From positions 248,001-312,000 of the forward strand of contig JACKFU010000001.1 in assembly GCA_020632295.1 (NCBI GenBank): a stretch of 64,000 nt of DNA. Reading direction: 5' to 3'. The notes beneath the pieces were generated by a model, which was not told the origin of the DNA, searched no databases, and saw nothing but the letters and a program-made list of their open reading frames with translations. The position numbers and the translations under genes are program-made. Of the stretch, positions 23,410-32,175 are shown piece by piece. The DNA is from Candidatus Peribacteria bacterium (GTDB taxonomy: Bacteria; Patescibacteriota; Gracilibacteria; Peribacterales; Peribacteraceae). Within the stretch, counting starts at the first letter, position 1, and every line of letters starts with the position of its first letter.

Positions 23410-25210
23410 TTCCGACAACGGAATAGATCGGCGTAATAATAGCAAAGGCAATGGTTCCCACCAAGCCACCAATAATCAGGAGGAGCATTGGCTCGAGAAT
23501 GGTTGGAAGTTTTTCAGCAGTTTCTTCTGCTTTTTTTTCGTAGATACTTGCTACTTTCTTAAAGGTATCTGAGAGCGTACCAGAGCGTTCACCGGTCACA
23601 ATGAGCTGTTGCATAGACGCAGGAATCAGTCTCCTGCTTCCGCGAATATCTTTAAAGCAAATGGCAAACGAGTCTCCAAGGGCAACACGTTCCGCCATCT
23701 TTCCGTACATTCTCTTGTACGCGACAATGTGTGTAACATCTTCGAGCGACTGAATAGATTCCACGAGTGGAACACCTGCTTCTAAAAGGCCACCGAGAAT
23801 CACGCCAAATCGTGCAATAGTTGCCTCACGAGCAAGACGACCAATGCCGGGAATACGAAAGACAAACCATTGAGAGACTCGACGGAATGGCGTGTACTTT
23901 GCGAGTAAAAAAAGCAGAATCATTCCGCCAATCATGGCCGGAACTGCCTGTGTACCGTACGTAGAAAACATATTGGTAATCCAGATAACCGCCCGCGTTG
24001 CTGCTGGCAGATCTGCATTGAGCGAGTAGAGCACCTGCACCAGGTTTGGCAGCACAAAAAGACCAAGTCCCATCACCACAACGAACATGAGAATGAAGAC
24101 AATTGTCGGATAGATCATGGCCATTTTTACCTTCTGTCTTAGTGCATGGTCTTTCTCCTGTTGCTCAGCAAGGTACTGCGCGTTGCGCGCAAGGTTACCG
24201 GCTTCTTCACCGACGCGAATGAGTGCTACTTCGTACGGCGAGAAGAGGTACTGCTCTTCCATCGCACGCCAGAGCGGGTGACCGCTCTCAACGAGCTCTG
24301 CGATACGGGCAATGACTTTGCGCATAGCACGACTACGCATTTCGAGTTGCAGTGTTTGCAGTGCATCGATAAGCGGAAGGCCTGCGTTTAACATCATGGC
24401 AAGGTTTTGAATAAACTGCGCACGATACTTTCCCATGCCGAGGTTATTCAGAGATTTAAAGAATCCACCAACGCCACCACTGTGCTTCTTTTTCTTCTTC
24501 GCTAAATTCATTGCTGCAGCATCGAGGTCTCGGTTGGCTTGCGCCTGCTCACGCTCCCGCTTCTCCTGCTGAAGCAACAGTTCTTTGCGCTTCGCTTCCT
24601 TCTCTGCAATACGCTCGTCAACCTCATGTATCTGTGGTTTCTTCTCTTCCTCAACCTCCATATTGCTCGTAATCTCCTGTGTTCTCTCGTGCAGCTCTTT
24701 TGCCTGCTGCTCACGCTGTTTACTGAGCAGTCTTATCTGCTTCTTCTGCTCTCTGCTACGCATAAAAGAAAACCATGGTTGCTGCTTTTGAGTCGGTTGC
24801 TCCGTGACACTTGAACGTGTGACGGGACTTAAGAAATTCAGATTGACCTTGTTTGCCCACTCTACGTGCTGTTCCTGTGGCGCACTGACAAGCTGCGGCA
24901 CAAATTCCTTCTCAACAATATGTGGCCTCACTGGCTGTGTGCGTACAGCAACCGGCGTGCGTACCGCTGCCCGCTTTGTTTTCTTTCTCGTCCTTGCCTT
25001 CGTTGTTTTTCTCGCCGTCCTTGTCTTCGTTGCCTTCTTTTTCTTCCGTACAGTCCTTGTCTTCTTCGTGGTCTCTTTCTCTGCTTTTTGTGCAATAATG
25101 CCAGCAGGCTTTTTGCGCTTATGCGTGCGATGAAACATGCGTCTCAGTCGTGCAAGCAATGAAAGCCGATGAGCGTTATTTCTTTTTCTTACCATGCGAG
25201 AAGAGGACAT
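23396..25210 (-). CDS. pilC: PilC/GspF-type pilus platform protein with a basic N-terminal extension
   Basis: The C-terminal 360 residues form a standard PilC: two GspF domains (FIQNLAMMLNAGLPLIDALQ and FGVILGGLLEAGVPLVESIQ), the TGERSGTLSDTFKKVA motif and three to four membrane helices. It is the inner-membrane platform for pilin assembly. The first ~230 residues are unusual: a Lys/Arg/Thr/Ala-rich tail (TVRKKKKATKTRTARKTT), a Pro/Gln linker, and a Lys/Glu/Arg coiled coil (about 155-235). Usual PilC proteins are about 400 residues. The start at 25210 overlaps pilB by 35 nt; ATG 25195 is an alternative. Confidence 0.9.
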   Translation of the reverse strand: MSSSRMVRKRNNAHRLSLLARLRRMFHRTHKRKKPAGIIAQKAEKETTKKTRTVRKKKKATKTRTARKTTKARTRKKTKRAAVRTPVAVRTQPVRPHIVEKEFVPQLVSAPQEQHVEWANKVNLNFLSPVTRSSVTEQPTQKQQPWFSFMRSREQKKQIRLLSKQREQQAKELHERTQEITSNMEVEEEKKPQIHEVDERIAEKEAKRKELLLQQEKREREQAQANRDLDAAAMNLAKKKKKHSGGVGGFFKSLNNLGMGKYRAQFIQNLAMMLNAGLPLIDALQTLQLEMRSRAMRKVIARIAELVESGHPLWRAMEEQYLFSPYEVALIRVGEEAGNLARNAQYLAEQQEKDHALRQKVKMAMIYPTIVFILMFVVVMGLGLFVLPNLVQVLYSLNADLPAATRAVIWITNMFSTYGTQAVPAMIGGMILLFLLAKYTPFRRVSQWFVFRIPGIGRLAREATIARFGVILGGLLEAGVPLVESIQSLEDVTHIVAYKRMYGKMAERVALGDSFAICFKDIRGSRRLIPASMQQLIVTGERSGTLSDTFKKVASIYEKKAEETAEKLPTILEPMLLLIIGGLVGTIAFAIITPIYSVVGNVGR

Positions 25211-26969
25211 CGGGTGGTGCTGCCATACGCTTCAGTTCATCAATCGTCGTTACGCCGGCAAGCACTTTGGTAAATCCATCTTCAAACATCACCTTCATCC
25301 CCTGCTTGCGTGCAAGGTTACTAAGGTCTCCGCTACTGGCACGGGCGATGATGAGCTCCTCTATTTCCGGTGTAACCTTGAGAAGCTCGTAGATACCCAC
25401 ACGACCACGGAACCCAGTATTGCCGCATGCCTCACACCCCTTTCCTTTGTAGAGAGTAATTTTCCCTGAGCTCTTAAAGAACTTGTTTGCCCCCTTAAAG
25501 AACTTATGAGCCTCTGCGGCGGTAACGGTGTAGCTATAGCGACAGTGCGGGCAGATGCGACGCACGAGTCGCTGACCAATGATGACTTCCAATGTGGATG
25601 CGAGCAAGAACGGCTCGACACCCATATCCAGCAGTCGAGGAACTGCCGTTGCTGCCGTGTTTGCATGGAGAGTCGAGAAGAGAAGGTGACCAGTAAGAGC
25701 GGCGTTTACCGCAATATCTGCTGTTTCTCCATCTCGAATCTCACCTACTAAAATGACATCTGGGTCCTGACGCACAAGAGCACGCAGACCTGTTGCAAAT
25801 GTGAGGTCTGCCTCGGTATTTACCTGAATATGGTTAACGCCACGCACCTTGTACTCCACGGGATCTTCAATAGTAGAAATGTTAATATCCGGTGAGTTGC
25901 GCATTTTAATGAGCGCAGAGAGTGTTGTGGATTTACCCGATCCCGTTGGGCCAGTCGTCAGTACCATACCAAACGGTTTGTTTGCCGCTTCTGTCAGAAT
26001 CTCCTGATGCTCTTTGGTAAATCCAAGATCACCGAGTGTCAGGGAGCGCACGTAGGACGCGAGCAAACGCATCACAATTTTTTCACCGTCAACAACCGGA
26101 ACAATGTTCACACGAATGTCCATGGGGCCTGCTGGCGTCTGGTGACGAATAGCACCATCTTGGGCAGCAAAGTGTTCGTCGATACGCATGTTTGCCTCAA
26201 TCTTCACACGGTTTACAACACCTTCGTAGTACTGTTTTGGAATGCGTCCTGCTTCGTGGAGCACACCATCAACACGGAAGCGTACGATGACAACATTCTC
26301 CTGTGGCTCAAAGTGAATGTCCGATGCACGTAACTCAATGGCATCATCAAAAATTTCGCCAAGGATTTCTGGTGCAACTTTTCGCTGCTTCTCAATAATT
26401 TGCTGGAAGCGTGTGGCAAGCGGTTTCCAGTAATGGCGGAGCGCTGCCTCAATGGTGTCTTTTGCGGTAAACACGTATTCGATATTTCCAGCAAACTCTT
26501 TGCGGTCGTTCGTGTTCTTCGAAAAGAACCCCTTCTTCTGCTTCTTGTGTTCGCCATCTTTCTTCATCTCTTTTTCCTTTGCCTTTGGCAGTACTGCCTC
26601 CTCCTGTTCGAAGTTGAGACGAATTGCTTCTTCGAGAGTTGGTTCACCAGGGTCTGATGTAGCGACCGTAATAGTATTACTATTCACTCCAACAACAATC
26701 ACGCCGTACTCTCTCGAAATATCCTCCGGCAACTTTGTGATAAGGTCGGGACGTGGTGGGTTTTCGTTGATGTCATAAAACGGAAGCTTGTAGTGCTCCG
26801 CGAGCGCGTTCTCGTAGAGCGACTGCGTGAGAAACCCTTTCTCCATGAGTACCGTAAGGAGATCGACATTGCGTGTTGCCGCTTCTTTCAAGCTGGTACC
26901 CAGTTCTTCCTCGGAGATATAACTCTGTCCGAGGAGAATTTCGCCGATTTCTTTATCTTGGAGTGCCAT
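25176..26969 (-). CDS. pilB: PilB/GspE-type pilus assembly ATPase
   Basis: A 597-residue hexameric ATPase driving pilus extension. An N-terminal GspE-type domain spans about 1-170 with an unusual charged loop (KEKEMKKDGEHKKQKKGFF, about 131-150). The catalytic core has Walker A GPTGSGKST (340-348), an Asp box, Walker B (PDVILVGEIRD) and a His box (GHLLFSTLHAN). Four cysteines (CPHC and CEAC) form the zinc site typical of PilB. It follows the receiver gene after 1 nt and overlaps pilC. Confidence 0.96.
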   Translation of the reverse strand: MALQDKEIGEILLGQSYISEEELGTSLKEAATRNVDLLTVLMEKGFLTQSLYENALAEHYKLPFYDINENPPRPDLITKLPEDISREYGVIVVGVNSNTITVATSDPGEPTLEEAIRLNFEQEEAVLPKAKEKEMKKDGEHKKQKKGFFSKNTNDRKEFAGNIEYVFTAKDTIEAALRHYWKPLATRFQQIIEKQRKVAPEILGEIFDDAIELRASDIHFEPQENVVIVRFRVDGVLHEAGRIPKQYYEGVVNRVKIEANMRIDEHFAAQDGAIRHQTPAGPMDIRVNIVPVVDGEKIVMRLLASYVRSLTLGDLGFTKEHQEILTEAANKPFGMVLTTGPTGSGKSTTLSALIKMRNSPDINISTIEDPVEYKVRGVNHIQVNTEADLTFATGLRALVRQDPDVILVGEIRDGETADIAVNAALTGHLLFSTLHANTAATAVPRLLDMGVEPFLLASTLEVIIGQRLVRRICPHCRYSYTVTAAEAHKFFKGANKFFKSSGKITLYKGKGCEACGNTGFRGRVGIYELLKVTPEIEELIIARASSGDLSNLARKQGMKVMFEDGFTKVLAGVTTIDELKRMAAPPDVLFSHGKKKK

Positions 26970-26970
26970 A

Positions 26971-27360
26971 TTATTTTGTAATGGATTTCACTTTTTTGAT
27001 AATCTCTGTGATAGGAGTGTTTGATTTCACGAAGTAATCCACCGCACCCAGTTTCTCTGCACGTTCTTTGTCTTCATCTTGTCCTAAGTTACTGAGAATA
27101 ATGACCGGAACCTTCTTCTTGAGTTGTTCTAAGAACGCAAAACCATCCATGTTCGGCATAATGAGATCGAGCAAAATCGTATCGTACGTTCCGCTGTTTG
27201 CTTGCTTGAGCGCCTCCGCACCATCGGTTGCAATGGTCACGGCATATCCCTCATGCGAAAACTTGAGTTCAAGTGCATGCGCAAGCGGCCTTTCGTCCTC
27301 AACAATGAGGACCTTTTTCCCTTTCTTTTTTGCTGGTGATTCTTTGTGTTTTTCCGCCAT
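26971..27360 (-). CDS. single-domain response regulator heading the pilus operon
   Basis: A 129-residue CheY-like receiver with a basic N-terminal tail. Acidic pocket E21-D22, phosphoacceptor D65 (ILLDLIMPNMDG) and the conserved Lys near 113 (DYFVKSN) are present. There is no output domain. Its position one base before pilB suggests control of pilus assembly by binding a pilus component, comparable to PilG/PilH, but this is inference. No kinase is adjacent. Confidence 0.9.
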   Translation of the reverse strand: MAEKHKESPAKKKGKKVLIVEDERPLAHALELKFSHEGYAVTIATDGAEALKQANSGTYDTILLDLIMPNMDGFAFLEQLKKKVPVIILSNLGQDEDKERAEKLGAVDYFVKSNTPITEIIKKVKSITK

Positions 27361-27425
27361 AAATATCTCTCTATTTTAGCAAAAAACGGTGATTTTATCA
27401 ATGATTACTGTACAATCGCCCTGCT

Positions 27426-28934
27426 ATGCCAAAACGTGCTCTCATTTCCGTGTCTGATAAGGCCGGTATTGCCGAATTTGCCAAGAGATTATCGGCTTCT
27501 GGATGGGAAATTTTGAGTACGGGAGGCACTGCCGACGTTATAAGGGCAGGGGGTACAAAGGTAACAGATGTGGCAGAGGTGACACAGTTTCCGGAGTGTT
27601 TTGGTGGGCGCGTAAAGACGATGCATCCGCTGATTATGGGAGGTGTGCTCATGCGCAGAGGAAAGGATGACAGCGATGCGCAGAAACTTGGTATTGAACC
27701 CATTGATATGGTGGTGGTAAACCTCTATCCATTCGAGGACACTGCTAAAAGCTATAAGCTAAAAGCTAAAAGCTATGAGGAACTGATTGAGCAGATTGAC
27801 ATCGGAGGACCGACACTCCTGAGGAGTGCTGCAAAGAATTACAAAGATGTAACCGTCATTACTGACGTGGATGATTACGCACGAGTGCTTGAGGAAATTG
27901 AATCGAACGGTGATACGTCTTTGGACCTTCGATCTGAACTTGCTACGAAAGTGTTTTTACGAACAGCTGCATATGACAGTGCCATCCTGGAAGCCCTAAG
28001 CGAAGGGAAAAGCAAAGGGTCGATGGTTGTGAATGGCATAGACCTTCGCTACGGCGAAAACCCGCACCAGTGGGGACGGTTTTACGAGCGGTACGGAGAG
28101 AGTGCCGGGTGGACTGTGCTCCAGGAGGAGAAAAAAATGAGCTACTTAAATATTTTAGATGCTGATGGTGCGTGGAATTTGGTTTGCGATTTTTCTGAGC
28201 CAACCGCCGCATGCATTAAGCATGCAAACCCTTCCGGTGTTGCCAGTGACAGTGACATTACCGAAGCATTCCAGAAGAGTTACGACGCCGATCGTCTTTC
28301 TGCGTTTGGTGTGATTGTCGCTCTCAATCGAGAGTGTACTGCAGACATTATTCAGAAAATTATCGATCAGAAAATTTTTACCGAGGTGATTATTGCACCA
28401 GGTTTTGAAGAAGGTGCGATAGAACTCCTTAAGAGTAAGCCGAAAATACGAGCAATAGAAGTGGAAAGAGTGGAAAGAGAAGTGAGTGTGCGGACATGCT
28501 TAGGTGGTATTTTAGTACAGAATGTTGATAATAAAATTTTGACGAAAGATGACTTAACAATCGTGACAGATGTGAAGCCAACCGACGCACAACTTGATGA
28601 CCTCCTCTTTGCCTGGCACGTCGTAAAGCATGCAAAGAGCAATGCAATTGTGTTTGCCAAAGGCGGCGTGACAACGGGGATCGGCTGCGGACAAACCAGT
28701 CGTGTCGACTCAACGATTATCGCGGCACGCCGTGCAGGGGAGAGAGCGAAGGGAAGTGTCATGGCAAGTGACGCCTTCTTCCCATTCCCGGACTCTGTTG
28801 AAGAAGCAGCGAAAAATGGCATTAGTGCGATTATTCAGCCGGGAGGATCTATTCGAGATGATGAAGTCATTGCCAAAGCAAATGAACTTGGGATTCCGAT
28901 GGTCACTACTGGCGTGAGAGCGTTTCGACATTAA
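27426..28934 (+). CDS. purH: bifunctional AICAR formyltransferase/IMP cyclohydrolase
   Basis: PurH performs the last two steps of IMP synthesis. The N-terminal cyclohydrolase (ALISVSDKAGIAEFAKRL, FGGRVKTMHPLIMGGVL, IDIGGPTLLRSAAKN) and the C-terminal transferase (KHANPSGVA, GCGQTSRVDS, SDAFFPFPDSVEEAA) are complete; 502 residues is normal. Two loops carry in-frame short repeats: KSYKLKAKSYE (residues about 107-118, from an AAAAGCTA repeat) and EVERVEREVS (about 345-354, from a GGAAAGAG repeat). A TACAAT box (27411-27416) ends 9 nt before the ATG. Transcribed divergently from the pilus operon. Confidence 0.96.
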   Translation: MPKRALISVSDKAGIAEFAKRLSASGWEILSTGGTADVIRAGGTKVTDVAEVTQFPECFGGRVKTMHPLIMGGVLMRRGKDDSDAQKLGIEPIDMVVVNLYPFEDTAKSYKLKAKSYEELIEQIDIGGPTLLRSAAKNYKDVTVITDVDDYARVLEEIESNGDTSLDLRSELATKVFLRTAAYDSAILEALSEGKSKGSMVVNGIDLRYGENPHQWGRFYERYGESAGWTVLQEEKKMSYLNILDADGAWNLVCDFSEPTAACIKHANPSGVASDSDITEAFQKSYDADRLSAFGVIVALNRECTADIIQKIIDQKIFTEVIIAPGFEEGAIELLKSKPKIRAIEVERVEREVSVRTCLGGILVQNVDNKILTKDDLTIVTDVKPTDAQLDDLLFAWHVVKHAKSNAIVFAKGGVTTGIGCGQTSRVDSTIIAARRAGERAKGSVMASDAFFPFPDSVEEAAKNGISAIIQPGGSIRDDEVIAKANELGIPMVTTGVRAFRH

Positions 28935-28948
28935 TACTTGTGAGTCTC

Positions 28949-30235
28949 ATGCAACCGCAGCATCTTACATTCCTGTTTGTATCACGACACGGCGATAGCA
29001 TCGATCTAGCATGGGCAGTTGCCAAGGAAGGGCATACGGTTCTTGTATTCATAGAAATGGAATCGGAAAAAACTGTTGGTGATGGTTTTGTGGAAAAAGT
29101 AGACAACTGGGAAATGCATACTGACCAAGCAGACATCATTGTGTTTGACTATATTGGCGAAGGCGAAAGGGCAAATGCTCTGCGTGCACAAGGAAAGCTT
29201 GTTATTGGTGGTACGCCGTATACAGATACATTGGAAAATGATCGTTCCTTTGGACAAGAGCAACTGAAAAAACATGGCGTCAAAATTTTGCCGTACCATA
29301 CATTTCATACGTTTGAATCTGCTGTACAGCATGTAAGAGGCAACCCGAATAAGTACGTTATTAAGCCGTCTGGCGAAGTACAGGACTACAAGCAGCTTCT
29401 ATTTGTTGGTAATGAGGATGATGGCAGTGACATCATTCGCATTCTGCAAGCATACGAACGCACTTGGGGAAATGAAATCGAAGAGTTTCAACTGCAAAGA
29501 CGCGCATCAGGAGTAGAAATTGGCATTGGTGCGTTCTTCAATGGAAAGAAATTTATCGATCCTATTAACGTAAACTTTGAGCACAAAAAATTATTTCCTG
29601 GCGAGCTTGGCGTATCAACCGGAGAAATGGGAACTAGCATGTTTTGGACATCGCATAATCCAATTTTTGAGGCAACACTTCGCAAGATGGAAGCAACGTT
29701 TGCACGTGAGGAATATGTGGGATACATCGATATCAACTGTATTGTAAATGGCAATGGTATCTATCCACTGGAATTCACCTGTCGCTTTGGATACCCAACC
29801 ATCAGTATTCAGCGTGCCGGTATTACAGAACCCATTGGCATGATGCTTTGGAAGCTTGCATCAGGAATAGACTTTCAACTGAAAACAAAACGAGGCTTTC
29901 AGGTGGGTGTCATGGTTGTTGTGCCACCATTTCCGTATAGTGACCAAAAGACTTTTGACGTGTTTTCCCAAGACGCGGTTGTCGTGTTTAAAAAAGAGTC
30001 ACGTGAAGGTATACATATACAAGATCTGCAACTTATTAATGATGAGTGGTTGATTACAGGGGTCTACGGAATTCCACTTATTGTCACTGGGACGGGCACT
30101 ACAATGAAGGAAGCCCAACGACAAGCATACTCACGTATTCAAAATATTCTGATTCCCAATATGTACTACCGTACGGACATTGGCGATCGCTGGGTGGAAG
30201 ACGGAGATAAGTTGCACTCGTGGGGGTATCTCTAA
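28949..30235 (+). CDS. PurD-like ATP-grasp enzyme
   Basis: A protein of about 428 residues with the layout of phosphoribosylamine-glycine ligase: an N-terminal Rossmann-like part, an ATP-grasp core (KYVIKPSGEV for ATP binding, YVGYIDINCIVNGNGIYPLEF for the metal-binding Glu/Asn strand) and a C-terminal domain. It lacks several hallmark PurD motifs, so the substrate may differ. Position directly after purH supports a purine-related or amide-ligase role. GTG 28940 is an alternative start. The stop overlaps the methyltransferase ATG (TAATG). Confidence 0.7.
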   Translation: MQPQHLTFLFVSRHGDSIDLAWAVAKEGHTVLVFIEMESEKTVGDGFVEKVDNWEMHTDQADIIVFDYIGEGERANALRAQGKLVIGGTPYTDTLENDRSFGQEQLKKHGVKILPYHTFHTFESAVQHVRGNPNKYVIKPSGEVQDYKQLLFVGNEDDGSDIIRILQAYERTWGNEIEEFQLQRRASGVEIGIGAFFNGKKFIDPINVNFEHKKLFPGELGVSTGEMGTSMFWTSHNPIFEATLRKMEATFAREEYVGYIDINCIVNGNGIYPLEFTCRFGYPTISIQRAGITEPIGMMLWKLASGIDFQLKTKRGFQVGVMVVVPPFPYSDQKTFDVFSQDAVVVFKKESREGIHIQDLQLINDEWLITGVYGIPLIVTGTGTTMKEAQRQAYSRIQNILIPNMYYRTDIGDRWVEDGDKLHSWGYL

Positions 30236-30870
30236 TGCTCATGACAACTTCCAATGATCACAGCGGCAATCAATTTGATGAGGAGTACTACTCCAGTGAC
30301 TCGTACACTAACTACCTTCAGGAGCATGACCAAACTGCTGAACGCGAAGTCATTGCACCACTACTTAGTGCAATCTCACCGGAGGAAGATTGGACATTTC
30401 TTGATGTTGGTTGTGCTATGGGTGGCACGCTCATTGCGCTGAAACGCAGAGGGTATAGCTGTAAGGGAACTGAGATTTCTCCATATTGTCTGAAGCATTC
30501 ACCCGTAAAGAAGGACATGGTGCATGGCACATCAACAAACATACCATTTGATGACAACTCATTTGATGTTGTGTTGAACTGCGGAGTGTTTGAGTACCTC
30601 ACATGCCAAGAGGCCATGCAATCCATTGATGAGCTGATTCGAGTTGCCAAGCGATACGTGTCACTATGGGTGTTTTCTCCGAATTCTGATGACTGGTCTC
30701 AACAAGAAAATCCTGATATCCATCGTATGGCTGACACACAAAAACTCACCTACGAGGATTACAAAAAACGCATTGAGCAAAATGGCGCTACCATAAAAAC
30801 ATTCTTCCGCATTGAAGACACACCGAGCAGAACCGCGCCTGAGTGGCATTTTCTTATTGCAAAAACCTAG
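30235..30870 (+). CDS. SAM-dependent class I methyltransferase
   Basis: Motif I for SAM binding is FLDVGCAMGGTLIALKRRG near residue 55. Further motifs are VLNCGVFEYL and a C-terminal VSLWVFSPN strand, so this is a class I methyltransferase of the type 11 group. The target is unknown. Translation is coupled to the ATP-grasp gene through TAATG, which suggests that the two act on the same product. The 3' end overlaps that of recR on the other strand by 4 nt. Confidence 0.85.
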   Translation: MLMTTSNDHSGNQFDEEYYSSDSYTNYLQEHDQTAEREVIAPLLSAISPEEDWTFLDVGCAMGGTLIALKRRGYSCKGTEISPYCLKHSPVKKDMVHGTSTNIPFDDNSFDVVLNCGVFEYLTCQEAMQSIDELIRVAKRYVSLWVFSPNSDDWSQQENPDIHRMADTQKLTYEDYKKRIEQNGATIKTFFRIEDTPSRTAPEWHFLIAKT

Positions 30871-31463
30871 AGGCTTCTCCTTCCCGCCAGAGCTTCTTTG
30901 AGTGTTGTCTGGTCCGCAAATTCAATATCCGCGCCCATCGGAAGTCCGTGCGCTAGTCGCGTGACGGATGCGACGTTTCCTGTGAGCTGCTGACGGATGT
31001 AACTGGCGGTTGCCTCGCCTTCGACATCGGGGTTTGTTGCAACAATGACTTCGCTCACTCCGCCGGCGCGACATCTATCAAACAGCTCTTTCATTTTGAG
31101 TTGCTCCGGACCCATGCCGTCGATAGGAGAGAGGACGCCGTGCAGCACATGATACGCTCCTTTGTAGGATGTTTTTTCAAACGCTACGACATCAAGTGGG
31201 TTTTCAACGACAAGCACCTGGGAGTGGTCACGTGTGGTGTCTACACAAATACTGCACTGTTCCTGCAGCGTTACCATCTGACAGGTAGTGCAGTACTTCA
31301 GTTCATTTTTTACATTGATAAGCGCATTGCCAAGACCTTCGGGAGACGCTTTGGAGCTACGCAAAAGATGAAATGTTAGTCGCTCTGCAGACTTTGGTCC
31401 AATACCCGGGAGCTTACTGAATTCTTCTATGGCCTTAGTAATTTGAGGGGGAAGAAGTGACAT
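30867..31463 (-). CDS. recR: recombination mediator RecR
   Basis: RecR helps RecF/RecO load RecA at gaps. The helix-hairpin-helix (LPGIGPKSAERL), the C4 zinc finger (YCTTCQMVTLQEQCSIC), the Toprim domain (VLVVENPLDVVAFE) and the C-terminal Walker B-like part (LAHGLPMGADIEFADQTTL) are all present in 198 residues. I start at ATG 31463; the frame extends to 31562 but that stretch is a GAAAATTT repeat. The gene sits in a unit with smpB upstream. Confidence 0.96.
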   Translation of the reverse strand: MSLLPPQITKAIEEFSKLPGIGPKSAERLTFHLLRSSKASPEGLGNALINVKNELKYCTTCQMVTLQEQCSICVDTTRDHSQVLVVENPLDVVAFEKTSYKGAYHVLHGVLSPIDGMGPEQLKMKELFDRCRAGGVSEVIVATNPDVEGEATASYIRQQLTGNVASVTRLAHGLPMGADIEFADQTTLKEALAGRRSL

Positions 31464-31473
31464 GCTGTCACAA

Positions 31474-31508
31474 TATTGAAAATTTGAAAATTTGAAAACC
31501 TGAAAATG
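31474..31508. repeat. GAAAATTT tandem repeat
   Basis: Three imperfect TTGAAAATTTGAAAA-type units in the spacer between recR and smpB. Confidence 0.7.
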
Positions 31509-31561
31509 ACTTTTCAGCGTTTGAGTAGAGACGCGCCATGGCGCGTCTCTACAGATCGTCA

Positions 31562-32002
31562 TTACACTTCTCGTCCTTCCCTTAGCCTCCTCTCGATGTC
31601 TTTTTTCTTCTTGCTCTGACGTTTGTCGTACTTCTTCTTTCCTTTTCCCAGACCAAGGACAACCTTAATGTATCTACCTGCCTTCACTTCGAGAGGAACA
31701 AGTGACACGCCTTTTTCTTCCAGCTGTGTCTGCAGGCGATCTCCCTGATTCTTCTTCATGAGTAAGATGCGATCTTTACCCGGCTCATAGTCGTCGGCAC
31801 CGGATGCCAAACGATACTTCGCGATCGTCGCTGCCTTGAGCACGGGCTTGCCTGTCTGGAACGAGACATACGACCCACTGAGGTTCATATTGCCTTCGCG
31901 GCAGGATTTTACCTCCTGGCCCGTCAGGATGATGCCTACCTCGATTGTATCGACAATATCGTAGTCAAATCGTGCCTTTCTATTCTGTGCAACAGTCTTC
32001 AT
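31562..32002 (-). CDS. smpB: SsrA-binding protein SmpB
   Basis: SmpB brings tmRNA to stalled ribosomes for trans-translation. The 146-residue protein has the OB-fold motifs NRKARFDYDIVDTIEVGI, LTGQEVKSCREG, the central DRILLMKK, and the basic C-terminal tail (KKYDKRQSKKKKDIERR) that occupies the mRNA channel. No tmRNA gene is recognisable in the window; the RNA transcribed divergently next to it is too short. Confidence 0.97.
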   Translation of the reverse strand: MKTVAQNRKARFDYDIVDTIEVGIILTGQEVKSCREGNMNLSGSYVSFQTGKPVLKAATIAKYRLASGADDYEPGKDRILLMKKNQGDRLQTQLEEKGVSLVPLEVKAGRYIKVVLGLGKGKKKYDKRQSKKKKDIERRLREGREV

Positions 32003-32030
32003 TTAGCTAGTATAGGCATGTTGAGAACTC

Positions 32031-32058
32031 TTGACAAATGTAAAAAAAAGTATAGACT
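32031..32058 (+). promoter_or_regulatory. strong promoter of the candidate small RNA
   Basis: A perfect TTGACA (32031-32036), 16 nt and TAGACT (32053-32058). An A/T-rich spacer adds to strength. Transcription should begin near 32064-32066. Confidence 0.65.
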
Positions 32059-32064
32059 ACCCCG

Positions 32065-32175
32065 GTCAGATTCGAAGCCTCTCCCAAACATGAGCGGGCA
32101 CGGCAACTGCCGCACGAAAGAACTGACGCATTCACGGGCTTTCACCAAAATGTATTGGGCGAGAGCCCGGTTTTT
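32065..32175 (+). ncRNA. candidate independent small RNA of about 110 nt
   Basis: A consensus-like promoter is followed by a C/G-rich segment with possible helices (GTCAG with CTGAC, GCGG with CCGC, GGCA with TGCC). It ends at a terminator-like structure in which CGGGCT (about 32125-32130) or GGGC (32157-32160) pairs with AGCCCG before five T. It does not match the SRP RNA, 6S RNA or tmRNA signatures that I know. The last ~34 nt are antisense to the 3' end of the prepilin peptidase gene, so it may act on that mRNA. A 33-codon frame inside (32090-32191) passes beyond the terminator and is unlikely. Confidence 0.5.

Noticed and set aside
24866..25133. Long + strand frames opposite the basic tail of PilC
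   Set aside because: They arise because the Lys/Arg-rich coding sequence has few stops on the opposite strand; composition is that of a shadow frame.
32065..32175. SRP 4.5S RNA or tmRNA for the RNA near smpB
   Set aside because: It lacks the GGAAGCAGC-type domain IV of SRP RNA and is far too short for tmRNA, with no tag frame or tRNA-like ends.
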